This document shows, piece by piece, positions 33,638 through 44,840 of a stretch of DNA of 64,000 bases. The DNA lies in the NCBI GenBank assembly GCA_012934845.2, contig WNNJ02002942.1:1-64000 (forward strand), written 5' to 3'. The notes under the pieces are model-generated. The model saw nothing but the letters and a program-made list of their open reading frames with translations. It had not been told where the DNA came from and searched no databases. Position 1 is the stretch's first letter, and every line of letters begins with the position of its first letter. Position numbers and translations under genes: made by a program. This DNA comes from Pomphorhynchus laevis (taxonomy: Eukaryota; Acanthocephala; Palaeacanthocephala; Echinorhynchida; Pomphorhynchidae).

Positions 33638-33744
33638 CCCAAAAACTGAGGATCAGGCCACGCGATGAGAGACAAATCTTGACAAATGGCTTTATAGTCT
33701 GTTATATATAGGCATAGTTGTTTAAAAGCAATATTGCTTTTTTT

Positions 33745-34290
33745 AAAAAAGCAATATCCTTAGCTCATCTTATTGATTGGTCAGTATGGATGTCTATATA
33801 AAACAGAATATTCACTTATTCGTCCTATTATCGAATATTGTATCCCTGCAGTATTTCCATGTACACGTGGTGAGATGAATGAGCTTAAAAATGTCCTCCG
33901 TAGGTTGACGAGATCGTGTCATTCCCTCAGGAAATTGTCTTATAAGGACCGCTTGCGCAATATAGGAGTTCCTTCAGTCCGTACTAGTATAGTATGTCTT
34001 GATATTTTGTTTTAGGGATATGTTATTCGAGCCTGACGTATTCTCGATTCACTGTATTCAGCAAAGCCAGCGAACTACTTAACGAGGTCACTCTCTTACT
34101 GTGAGTACCATGCATCACGGCAAACTCGGAACACTATATCGCCTTTCTCATCGAGCAGTGAGGCTTTGGAACAAACTTCCAGAGAATATCATCAACATAT
34201 CAAATAGAGTGCATTTCAAGAAAACGCTAATTACATGGCTTTGCACAGATTCTAATTTCAATATCCTGTATCCGGATTAAGTGTTTGCTG
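33745..34290 (+). mobile_element. CR1-like LINE C-terminal fragment
   Basis: The frame 33773-34015 encodes EYSLIRPIIEYCIPAVFPCT, KNVLRRLTRSCHSLRKLSYK and RLRNIGVPSVR, the thumb region. Continuing frames to about 34275 include YRLSHRAVRLWNKLPENI, the family's C-terminal box. It matches family C but not closely any other copy. A 13-bp hairpin (33731-33757) lies at its left edge. Confidence 0.7.
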
Positions 34291-34787
34291 ACATAAAATT
34301 GGTTTTACCGTGAGCAGACAAAACAGTTGCGTGGCTATAGTCTTGTATGTTATAATAATATATTAAATTACACCAGCAAGCTATTTAGTGTTACAAAGAG
34401 TATATAAGCTTATCAACACGATAAAATTCAATAAAGTTAACAGCTTATAAAATTCATGCGTAAAACGCTATAACCAAAAAATAAATGCTATACATTTTAA
34501 TTGTAATTAAATACAAGTCATTACTACAGATTTTGTTAATATATTATTTAACTTATAATTTATGAACATGATTAATGAAAAATTATTATATTAAATTATA
34601 TCTATTATATATCTTAATTAACAAACGAAAAACTTTGAGTTCTACAATAGTTATCTAGGTGTTTTACTTTCTTCAAGGTGGTCGTGTTTTAAAAACATGA
34701 ATCCATGTGCCAGAAACCTGTTTAATGATGTCCTTCCTTACTCTAAGCAAACGATGTTTACGTTTATTCAACACAACATCGATTTTT

Positions 34788-34823
34788 GACAAGAAAAATA
34801 AAAATCACAAGATTTTTCTTGTC
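34788..34823. repeat. 12-bp perfect hairpin
   Basis: GACAAGAAAAAT (34788-34799) pairs with its exact reverse complement at 34812-34823. It lies between the CR1-like fragment and family A copy 2. Confidence 0.75.
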
Positions 34824-34929
34824 AACCGCCGGTTCGGGTGTCAAGTCGTGGAGGCAGTGCACCAACCAAGCTACTCCATACATCTTAATCCTGGGAGACA
34901 GACCATAGTTATATTTCATATAGCCCAAG

Positions 34930-35800
34930 CCGTTCTTTAGACAAAATTCGAGATTTGATGTATCCACAAGTACAGATATCTACCACGAGGTCTCTTTCCA
35001 GAGAGTCCTGCCCTGAAAACCCTCCGAGGAAGGCGATCTCTAGACATCCTCCGAACGTGTCCTAGCCACATCAAATGACTTTCTTTGATGTGGAGAAGCA
35101 GCGACTTTACTCTGTGTCCATCCCGAATGGCCGAATTCCTAACCTTATCTCTAAGACTAAAATCATACACACCGCGAAAGAATCTAATTTCGGTCGCCTT
35201 TATCAAGATATTATCATTTTGGTCATAACCAAAAGCTCATGTTCATAGGCTAAGATAGGAACAAAGTTTGCGCGGTAAACCAAAAGTTTCGCCTGAAGAT
35301 TCAACTTCCGCTTCACCACAACATATCTGTACATAGAACGCATTGCTGCGTTAGCTAAACAGATCCGCTTCTCAATCTCTATGATGTTCCCGCCGTCCCT
35401 CGAGATTAATATCCAAGATTTTTGAAGTCACCTACATCAGTTAGAGTATTTCCCCAATTCGGGTTGACATTGATATCTGAAACCGAAACGAGCACATAGA
35501 GACAGTCTTGGAGGTACTAACCAACATCCCTGCTGCTTTGCATCGTAAATCGATCATCGTAAACATTCCATTGTAAATCGATCTTGTAGGCATTGTAAGT
35601 CATCAGGACATATAGCCTACAAGACAACAACATCTGCAAGAATATCAGGGATTGTACCATGATTGAACCGAACTGTAAACCGTCATCCGACAGAGCAGGT
35701 CGTCTCGCAATTTTGACGATGTAAACAAGGAACAGAAGTGGAGACAAAAGACAACCCTAATGGAGCCAAACGCCCATTTAAATGATTCAGACTTCCTAAA
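34930..35800 (-). mobile_element. LINE relic, family A copy 2 (end of RT and C-terminus)
   Basis: Minus-strand frames: 35747-35517 (MSPLLFLVYIVKIARRPAL and degraded text after the catalytic motif) and 35206-34937 (IKATEIRFFRGVYDFSLRDK, VKSLLLHIKESHLMWLGHVR, RMSRDRLPRRVF). Between them shifted frames encode NLQAKLLVYRANFVPILAYE. The LLLHI.ES.L.WLGHV.RM box is diagnostic of this LINE family and recurs at 56860. It is dead; the RT core is mostly gone. Confidence 0.75.
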
Positions 35801-35929
35801 CATCTGTTTATTCAATACACTTTACCATTATTGTGGTCTGACTTTACATTATTCAACGTTGAGTAAATAGATGAAGCCCTTTGGGCCTTCATTCTATAAA
35901 TCCTTTGAGTCTTCTTCGTCGACCATAAG

Positions 35930-35966
35930 GTGTCGAAGAGCACTTTTTCAAGGTGCTCTTCGACAC
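35930..35966. repeat. 14-bp perfect hairpin
   Basis: GTGTCGAAGAGCAC (35930-35943) faces its exact reverse complement at 35953-35966. It lies in an otherwise unassigned open frame of the minus strand (36003-35812). Confidence 0.85.
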
Positions 35967-36003
35967 TAGTAAGGGACTCTCGCCAATGTGAAACTTGCTT
36001 CAT

Positions 36004-38149
36004 TACTTATGTGAAGCGTTAAATTTCAAGCACAATCAAGTTCTTCTTCTGAGTATTTCAACGTGTAACACTTAGGTATGCGATGTTTGTCCGCAATTGT
36101 ATCTTACTCCCGAAAGTAAGAGTACTGAAACAGCAAATCGACCGCTGGGTTTGTAAGTACTCATACATGGAAATCACGATAAATTGTGTTGTATACGCAT
36201 TCCATTGCACAAACGATCTAGTTTTGTGGATGCGTTATGTGTGAGGAGAAATGTGACTCACTGCTACACGTAATTCTCTTGTAAATTTCTACAAAGATTG
36301 CCTCTACAGCTGAATGAACGAATTTTTAGATTTACATCGTCAAGCTCACTGTTTGTAATCCTTATTATTGACTTCCACCTTATTTATTCTTTTTGTAATG
36401 TCCAAGGCTGATAAGCAATGGGGTAAATAAAAAATTATCTCATTATTAAAAATATAAATCAATGCGAGTTATTGCATACCGAAAATATTATGGTCTCTGA
36501 TTAAACAAATAAGCTTACCGAGGAAAAACTTTGATAAGAAAATAACTGCTTGTGTTGTATTTATGCTCCATTTTGCGTTTAACTCCTCAATTTATAAATA
36601 TGCTTTCCTCTCGATATTACGAAATAATACAAACATGAATACTAATGATACCATTTGATATAAAGCTTGTTGATTGATGTAGTGTTTATTAAACGATTTC
36701 AGCAGAAATTATAATTATTCTTCTATTTAATATCTTATTGTTTTATGAAAAGGAAACTAACTTAGCAAAGTCATCATGAACTCATCGTTGACAATTTGCT
36801 GGAAGGTAATTTATAACCTTGGTTTCAGATTACTGTTGCAGCAATGGATACAATTGATCGGAGTTAAATTAATTGGCATCTGAATTTACGAACGCTTTAT
36901 CTGCATAGGATAAAGTTAGTGTAAAATACTTTTCTTTTTGTATTTAAACGGAACTTGAAGGATTATTTGAATATTAGTGTTTAAGTATCTCCTAGATTGG
37001 ATGTTAATTATAATTTAATATAATGATTAATAATAAATATAAATCAATATAGTAATAATAATTATAATACAATAATTATCTTACATTCTATTGTTATTTA
37101 CAATAGAATGCCTTTATGTTTAATAATCATAATTAATAAATTATTTAATATTTATTTCATAATAAATTATTATTTAAGGTAATAATTAATGAATGTCTCT
37201 GATATTTTTATTTATTTGTATATTTATTGCATTTCTGCTATTAATTGTAATATAATTAACAATTAATTTTACAGCGTGATTTTTTATATCTCTGATATAA
37301 ATTTTATAATTAAATTTTATATCTCTTTCTTTATTTATTTAAATACATGCCAAAGCCAAAAGTCTATACAGGCAGAGTCAAAAAAAGCAAAAAAAAATAA
37401 ATTAAATTATTATTTAATTGTTATTTATATATTAATTACGCTATATAATTATTGCCGTGACATTGTTTATGCTATTAATTGTTATATAATTAACAATTAA
37501 TTTTATATCAATGATTGTTTTTTAATATATTTATTCAAATACATGCCAAAGCCAAAAGACTATTCAGGCAAGTTAAAAGATTATTCAGGCAAGTGCTGCA
37601 TAGATATTTTGATATGACATACGCGATTTAAAGTGTATCTACAGATTATACATATCCATTGAGGTGAATGTAATTTGCAAAACGAAAGGTGTGTTGTATA
37701 TAGTTTCGTGAAAATTATGTACTGCGCAATTCGTGGGAGAAATTATTATAATTATATATTTATATTTTTAACATAAACATAGATATAACATATATTTAAA
37801 TGTATTTTTATATCATTTAAATATCTGTATTTCGATAGAACATTAGTAAATATAAAAAATTAATTTTTTGATGTAATTTTTCGAAATAATTTAATCTTAA
37901 ATTTTATATTGTCACAATCAAATAATTTAATCCATGTTCTAGTTCTGGTTTAATTTAAAGATATGTGTAGTGGAAAATTTATACAAGAAAGAATTTGAAT
38001 TCGGCATTTTCAGTGACGGTCCTTAAAGAAACAGCACATTATGCTGTAATGTAAGCCTACCAGCACATTATCGTTTAAATAATTTAAATTTGGAGAATGG
38101 AATGTGCTGTTTTATTAATCTTCTGAATTTTGTCATGATACAAAAGATA
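36004..38149. other. AT-rich spacer with hairpin and duplication, no gene recognised
   Basis: No coding motif is seen. 37085-37109 is a 10-bp hairpin (ATTCTATTGT). The interval 37239-37590 contains a direct duplication described separately. Confidence 0.5.
37239..37590. repeat. direct duplication, offset about 200-230 bp
   Basis: GCTATTAATTGTAATATAAT plus TAACAATTAATTTTA (about 37239-37273) recurs at about 37470-37504. AAATACATGCCAAAGCCAAA plus AG and the following TCTATACAGGCA (about 37341-37372) recurs near 37537-37568. The two versions are separated by AT-rich text and have diverged modestly. Confidence 0.7.
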
Positions 38150-41100
38150 TATTTTTACATGGCAAATGCGTGCCGGCGCACGTTTACATGATCACAACAA
38201 AATGTAAATCATGTGTCGAGAAGGTGGGAACGGAGGAGGTGTTTGAATGTGATAAAGGAGGGAGCGCGGCGGACGTCGAGAGGGAGTTGATTCCAGGCGA
38301 GTGAGGCGGCGACGAGGGAGGATCGGATACCATAGTTGTTGGAGTAATTAGGAAATTGGAGTAAGAGGGTATGACTAGAACGCAGCGATAGCGAGGTGGG
38401 GCAAGTGTCGTCTAAGAAAGGAAGGTTGATGAACGATGGGGAGCCGACAGCGATGAGACGAAAAGTAACGAGAAGAAGGCGGAGTTTGCGGCGGATGTGG
38501 ATGGTGGACCAGGAGAGTTGGGCAATATATGTTGATGCGTGGTCGAAGCGACGGAGACGAAAGAGCACTCGAACGGCGGAGTTGATTATTCGTTGTAGGG
38601 GTAGGATGATGGATTTTGGAGAATTTGTGAAAAGGCCAAGGCAGTAATCGATTTTAGGGAAAAGAAGCGATGAAAGAAGAGTCATAAGAAAGGAAGTCGA
38701 TAAGTGTGCGGATACGGCGGCTGATACGGTGAATTAAGTTAGACGAGCGATCTAGTCACGGATGAAGTGTTTAAGGGAAAGGTGATCAATTAAGTTGACG
38801 GGAGAGGATCTACATTATTTTGGACTTGTCGGGGTTTAGAATGAGATGAAGTGGAGAGAGACGCTTGCAGATAAAAGAAAAACAGTTGGAGGCCGAAATG
38901 GCGATATCGTGTATGCGATGGGCGGATGCTTGAGCATAGATAAAGATGCTATCGGCGTATTACTTTATGTTAAAAAGTAAGATTTGATAAACGGAGAGAG
39001 ATAGCCAAGTTGGAAATAGAAAAGTAGGGATCTATCATATTCCCACTGAACCTAGTGGGAATATGCAGAAAATATTGATAAGATGTGAGGATGATGAATT
39101 CAAAGAGACGCGAAAAGATCGGTCGGATAGATGAGGCACACCATGCAACTGAGGAGGAAGAAAGCCGTAATCATAACGAATGCGAGAAAGGAGTATATAG
39201 CGGACAATGATGTCGAAGGCGGAGGAAAGGTAGAGGGAGATGAGAACACTATATAGATCCTTGTCACGAGAAATGAGTATTTCGTTGTAAATTATCATGC
39301 AGGCGATTTCAGTGAAATGATTAGAATGGAAAGCGCCTTATCTGTATTAAGATAAGGCGCTTGAAGAGCTTTGAAGGAGTAGGGAGGAGTGAAATGGGGC
39401 GATAGCTAGAAGGAAGGGAGAAGTCGAGCGATTGATTTTAAGAAGGGGACGAACGATGGCGGATTTAAAGTGTAACGGGAAGATACGATTGACGATGGAC
39501 GAATTAAACAAGATGGTGAGGAAAGGGGATATTGTTCCTATTCTTGATACAGCAGGACGCTACTAGTCAGACTGATTAGTAGCGTCCTGTGCCTACTAAT
39601 CAGTAGAATTTCAGTTCACAGATGCATTCAAGTTCAATTAGAAAGGGGATATCGATGAACATATGGCTTTAAGTATGATGGTGGGCAGGGGATCGTCAGG
39701 TGAGGTTTGGTTTGGCAAGAACATGATGACAGATGAAACTTCGGAAGATGGGACAGGGGGAAGATAAAAGAGTTCCGGGAGGATGAGTCGATGCGAGTAG
39801 CAGTGAGATGGATCGGAGACGGGGTTGTGAAAGAGAGAAACGTGGATACTTTGGTCTGAAGAAATGACCAATAATCATGGTAATTTATGTTGCAAGACGA
39901 AGAGTAGCGAGAAAGGATTGAGTTAAAAGTATGTCATAGAGACTTAGAGTTGAATGAAGTGATGCTTTTATGATGTCAGAAGGAGTCGTACTTGGTATGT
40001 GGTGGGTGGAGATTAGACCGGCGAAGAGTAAGATAGGGATCAAGGAGAGATGGAGTGAGCGAGCGGAAATCACGTATGAGAGAGCGGTGATAGACTCGAA
40101 AAGCATGGCGGAGTCGACGCTTTGAGAGTAGGCATTGGATGTCAAACCATGGGGCACGGTGCAAGCGACGGTGTGGGTGAGACTTGAAGGGTAAGATAAT
40201 ATCGAGAGTGGATGTGAGTTCAAAGTCGAAAAGAAAGGCGAGATCGTGATGAGATGAATATGTTATTGTGGGATAGATAGATACGATTTGAGTAAGGCAG
40301 AGCGGAGAAGGGAGAGGTCAAGATTTCTCCAAGGGCGACGTAGGATTGTAGGTGTGTGAGGAGGGGTGTGGTTGTGAGTGAGATCAACGGGGGCGAGAAA
40401 GTGATCGGAGATGTTCAGTGAGGTGTAGGCTGCAAAACGATTAGGGACAGCTATGATTTCGAGTTCCCCGCCAAATATATGTGTGGGGGCAGTGGAGATG
40501 AGTATGTAATTGTAGTTGTATAGAATGTTGATGAACCGGATGTAATCGGTAGAAGAGGGTCATTCGAGGCGGATGTTGAATTCGCCAATAATGAGTGAAG
40601 GGATGGAGGACAAAGAACACTTTGAACAAGGTCAGCGAGTTTGGTAAAAATGAGGTAAAAGCTGATGAACTTGGACTGTATACAATGACGAGATCCAGAG
40701 TGTTCAGACTTGAAGAACATCAAGTGTGCAATTCAAAAGAGCGAGGACTAAAATGGAGAATGATTTTGCGAAGAGACGCGGCGAATGCGACAATGCCGCC
40801 ATGATTATATAATTTAGAAGGGGATGAGCTGAGAGGGCGGGCGGATTCGATTATTGAGTAGCCGGCATAGTGCAAACGGCGAATTGAGATGTCGTCGTAA
40901 TCGGGGTGTCAAGTTTCGGTGAGGCAGAAGAGATCGATGGATTGCTTGGTGGATAGGTTGATGATAATATCGGAATTATGGAGAATATATCTAGTGTTGA
41001 GGAATCCGAGGCGGAAACCGTGTGTGATTGTGAAAGGGGCTAGCAGAGAAGACATAGATGAGCTTGAGCGCCATCGAATTTTTGAGCGGGTGTGAACAAC

Positions 41101-42030
41101 TTGAAAATTTCCGTAGATGTTTCGGATGGAGAGGGATATTTCGCCGTTTTCCTTGCCACGGCGTTTTTCGATGCTGACAGAAGAGAATTGAGCGATTTCG
41201 GAAGGAGTGCGATCTGGGAAAAAGCAAGTGCTTGAAGATGACATTAGTTTAAATCGTTGGAAGAGGACAGATGACGCGTGCGAGTGATGCTTGAAAATAA
41301 TTTTCAGAAGAGGGCGCTATGAAGGATTAGATTGAGAAGATTTGTTTAGGCCGATGAATGCGAAAGGAGAGATGTCGTTAAAAAAGGATAGTTTATTTGT
41401 TGCAACAAAATACGATAGGATGGATCTGAAGGCGGAAAAACCGTTGTCGAGGCGTTCTTGTGGAGATAAGGAGGTGGAAGGAATGATACTGGTGACGATG
41501 ACGCAACGATAGCGAGAAGGAAAGCGTTTCCGTGAAGGATGACGAGTGACGTAAATGGGTGAGATCACGATAGGATAGCTGATAGATGAAGATTTGGAGT
41601 TGGTTTGACGGCGGGAGACATAGAGAATAAGGATAATATAGATGGTAGCAACTGATGTTCGGAAAGGTTATGGGTGGAAAGATCCTGGAGGTTGGTGAGG
41701 TTATTTTGATTGATAGATGTAGGTTATTGAGAAACAAGATAGGATGGACGGGACGGGAATTTCGGAGAGTGAAGATGACATGGAATGGGAAGTGTTATGG
41801 TGACATGATCATTGGGTGGAGAAAGGGCATTGGAAACGATGGGGGTAGTTTGAGTGGACGTGTTGGATGTTGATATGTACTTATGTGAGAGGTTGCGGAT
41901 TAATTTGTTTGCACAAAATCCACATAGGAAGTCTTCTTCAGACTTACTGTTATCGCAGGCGATTGTTGTCCAGACACTACAGTCGTGTGTCGAGGACTGC
42001 ACTTGCAGTTAAGCATAGTTGGACGTGGCT
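38150..42030 (-). mobile_element. L2-like LINE, family B copy 5: nearly full length, decayed
   Basis: On the minus strand, ORF1 lies at about 42002-41317 (finger remnant SSTHDCSVWTTIACDNS and FLCGFC, then the conserved block with QERLDNGFSAFRSIL). The endonuclease lies at about 41100-40450 (GFRLGFLNTRYILHNSDIII, FCLTET). The linker and RT run from 40223 to 39035 (HRAPWFDIQCLLSKRRLRHA, LPNQTSPDDPLPT, LYLSSAFDIIV), with a degraded catalytic region and a long C-terminal frame at 38685-38209. The 3' stem-loop CGTGC GCCG GCACG is at 38169-38182. It belongs with the copies at 10532 and 22815. Two hairpins (39036-39065, 39331-39362) and a 107-bp insertion interrupt it. Confidence 0.85.
39522..39652. 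mobile_element. 107-bp insertion with a 12-bp target-site duplication
   Basis: GAAAGGGGATAT occurs at 39522-39533 and again at 39641-39652. The paralogue at 22815-24900 has only one copy of this site (in reverse, ATATCCCCATTTC near 23384), so 39534-39640 is an insert. The insert contains nested inverted repeats: GGACGCTACTA/TAGTAGCGTCC (39556-39566 and 39578-39588) and CTGATTAGTA/TACTAATCAG (39573-39582 and 39595-39604). It encodes nothing. It could be a very short non-autonomous element or captured filler DNA. Confidence 0.7.
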
Positions 42031-42074
42031 GTTTTCTTACGTACTCTCATTCACGCTCTATGTTAGTAATCATA

Positions 42075-42375
42075 GCTTTCACTGAGAAGCTATCAGCTAA
42101 ATGTTGGGCGATATGAGATGGTTCGTTTAAAGTCTCAACTGGCGTTTGAATTGCGCTAATTGTAGTGACAAGAGTTTTGTTATTTCTTACATATGACTAA
42201 AACCTCCTAAGGTTTGAAGGTCTATCTTGGCAATACCCTCTTCGTACGAATAGTGCTTCTGAAATTTTAGCCTATTGAATAGGTTCCTAGAGTCGATTAG
42301 GCACGTTTAGAAGCAGGAGAACGTCTAAACTTGCACCATAATTTATTGCGGGACTTTAGCGCATCAATAAGCTCT
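42075..42375 (-). mobile_element. CR1-like LINE fragment, family C copy 5 (linker region)
   Basis: On the minus strand this aligns block by block with 13680-13990 of the copy at 13560: the stretch for SYVRNN(R/K)TLV, then AIQTPVETLNEPS and IAQHLAD. Only this linker segment is present, with stops. It abuts the 5' end of the L2-like copy that ends near 42030. Confidence 0.65.
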
Positions 42376-42479
42376 GTCGAAATATATAGCTCTCTGTCTT
42401 TATATATTTTTTAAAGATTTAATCAAAACCATTTGATAGAAAATTTTGGATGATATTACTGATTTAACTTTACTTTAAA

Positions 42480-43006
42480 GGTTGCACATTTTCCTATTAA
42501 CGCTGATTTAATTTGAAATCAGAAATCATTTCAATTAAATTTGCAAAATGTAAGACGAAAGTCTTTTATTAAATATAATTGTCAATATAGCAGACGAGTC
42601 GAGTGATCGTCAGCCAACATTATAAAGACCGAAACGTGAAGCGTAGGTATAAAATTAGTAGCTGATGAGGTCGACCAATACTGAAACGTAGCGTACCGCA
42701 GTTGACTTATAAGATTAAAGCAACGTGAAATGTCATCAAAATTTTCAATGGTAACAATGGCTGCACAGGTTTATCAACTTAAAATTAGGAAGAAATCTAT
42801 CGATGACTTTTGATAATTTTCAATGCAAAAAATATGCGTTTTCAAATTGAAGGTAGAACCTTTCCCTGCCAAGGCTGATTTAATTTAAACTTAAAAACTA
42901 TTTAAAAATTAAATTTTCAAAATGTAATATGAAAATTATTTCATTCAATCTAGTTGTCAACACATCAGACGAATGGTCGTTAGTTAACATTGAAAGGACC
43001 GAAGAT
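42480..43006. repeat. two diverged direct repeats of about 157 bp
   Basis: 42480-42637 and 42850-43006 share a colinear series: GCTGATTTAATTT, TTTTCAAAATGTAA or a close form, AATTGTCAA, CAGACGA, GGTCGT or GATCGT, and AACATT.AAAG.ACCGAA. The second ends exactly where the minus-strand zinc-knuckle LINE fragment starts. Nothing here is coding. Confidence 0.65.
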
Positions 43007-44625
43007 AGTAGTCTCTGGCTATGCGGAGTGCCGCATCAATCCAACGACCAGTTCTGTCGTTGAATTCACAGAGTAACATGTCGTAGTCGCTATCTACAAT
43101 TCGGTCCATGAGGTCACGGTTTTTGTGAATCTCCCTTTGCTAGATGTAGACATTAGCTATACTGAGGCGTATGCCGTTCTTAACTAAACAAGAAAGGGGT
43201 GGACACAAATAGTTTAATAAGAGGGATGATCTGAAGGAGTTCTTCACTATTGTTAAAATACCTTGAGATGAAGAGGAGTGGGGAAGGGTTATGTACGAAG
43301 TAAAGTGAGTGGTTATGTGCTCTGGGATAAATAGAGTAATGTCTAGGGGAAGACGGATAGACCGCGTCTCCTGAAGGACTATAACATCTGCATCTATACC
43401 TGATAGAAGCCTAAGTTTGGAAGCATCTCTTGAATTCCACCAAATGATATTCAGTGAAAAGGCTCTCGATTACCTTCCATTGCGTTAGATTACCGTAGTG
43501 GAACGCCTTCCACTTAGTTGGAACAGAAGTAGAGAAGGTGGCATTTTCCGCTTCCGATCACGGCAGATGGAGTCTCTTGCCTACGGGCAATATCTTCATT
43601 TCATTCAAAGCTCGCAACATCCCAAATTAGATCTTTTCGAGCTAGCTTCATCGCTGCAATGATCATCGTTGACCCCGTTCTCTTATTCGATTTAAAGGGG
43701 TTTCCTTGTGGTGGTAGTCTTCACAAAAGCAGAACTTATTGACTCAACTAATTTACCCACCAAATTTTGGATCATTTTTTCAAAGTGAAGCATATATGCT
43801 TGGTGTTTAGCTTCAATTTATTTTATAATGTTCACGTCATACACATTGTCATCTTTTTTGCAGAACGGCCCACATGCTTCGACGAAACTTGCCGGTTTCT
43901 CTGCCTTTACCCCATTATCATATCTCTTTTGATAAGCTTTGAAAGCATTACATTTCCTTGACTATGTGGGGTGGTCACCATTACAGTTCATGCAATATGG
44001 CATTTCTTCACACTCGCCTGAGTGATCTTCAGAGGATCCACACCCCTCACATTTATGGGTTAGCTGCAACCAGCTGCCCAGTGCCACCTATTGATGACAA
44101 TTGTTGCAGTGAGGGTATGTTAACGAGTCGGATTCAATAATAGAGAATTTTAGATTGTGACCCATATATGGGTTGCAGTTCGAATTTGAAAGCCTTAATG
44201 CCTCATCGACCGGTGAGTGGCGAAAAGCCACCGGTATAGAGAATCCTTTATTCCCTTTGATAAATATAAGATCAACTTCCGATAGGAAGGTTGGAATATT
44301 TGTTATTTTGATTGTTGCTTTAATCGGTTTGAATAATAATTCTTCAAGTTCTGTATAATTGTTTTTAAAATAAATAACGTAGGAGTGTGCAAGATCAGCA
44401 GTACTGAAGGAAATTTTTTAATTCACTTTCGTAGTATCTAATTGTATTAAACAGGATTCTTTTCTTGTATTCAAAACTACGGAGAAGAACATTAAACAGG
44501 TTATTTCTTTCAATAGGCACCAAAAGTTTAATGTAGATCAAATTGGATAACTTCCATACCGGACGGAGTTCCCCCTCCACATTAGATACTGAAGAGAAAT
44601 CTCTACTAACCTTTTTCATAAAGAT
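43007..44625 (-). mobile_element. I/R1-type LINE, family D copy 1 (ORF1 and start of endonuclease)
   Basis: On the minus strand from about 44625: an ORF1 N-terminal frame (44646-44395; VSRDFSSVSNVEGELRPV, FNTIRYYESEL), then the zinc-knuckle region at about 44135-43975 (SLTYPHCNNCHQ, HKCEGCGSSED, PYCMNCNGDHP, three Cys/His knuckles), and endonuclease text at about 43450-43010 whose last part matches 46800-46740 (around FGDFNDRTGRWINAANRRA). The RT is absent. A foldback, ACCGGT..GTGGC/GCCAC.CGGT, lies at 44209-44235. Many frame breaks indicate an old copy. Confidence 0.65.
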
Positions 44626-44757
44626 AAAGATTTTCTTAATTAACAAAACTTAGTATAACAACTAAAAAATAAAATAAAAAGGAACTTGTATCAAAAATAC
44701 AGGAATGAAAAATTTAGCTAACGAGTCGCGATTCAGGTCTTCACCGATCTTTAAGGC

Positions 44758-44840
44758 CTCAGATCCAGCGGGATCTGAGCCCCCAGCCAATCCAACACGC
44801 AGCCATTCGACTGAACCACCCGGGGTCTTCCACCCTCCGA
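44758..44840 (-). other. structured 3' end of family D with terminal hairpin
   Basis: CTCAGATCC (44758-44766) and GGATCTGAG (44771-44779) form a 9-bp hairpin with a 4-base loop. On the minus strand the upstream text GTGGTTCAGTCG... followed by GGGGCTCAGATCC resembles the A and B boxes of a tRNA promoter. The same segment, diverged, ends the plus-strand pieces near 48660 and 52605. It is therefore the family's 3' terminal structure, probably recognised by the RT. Confidence 0.6.
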
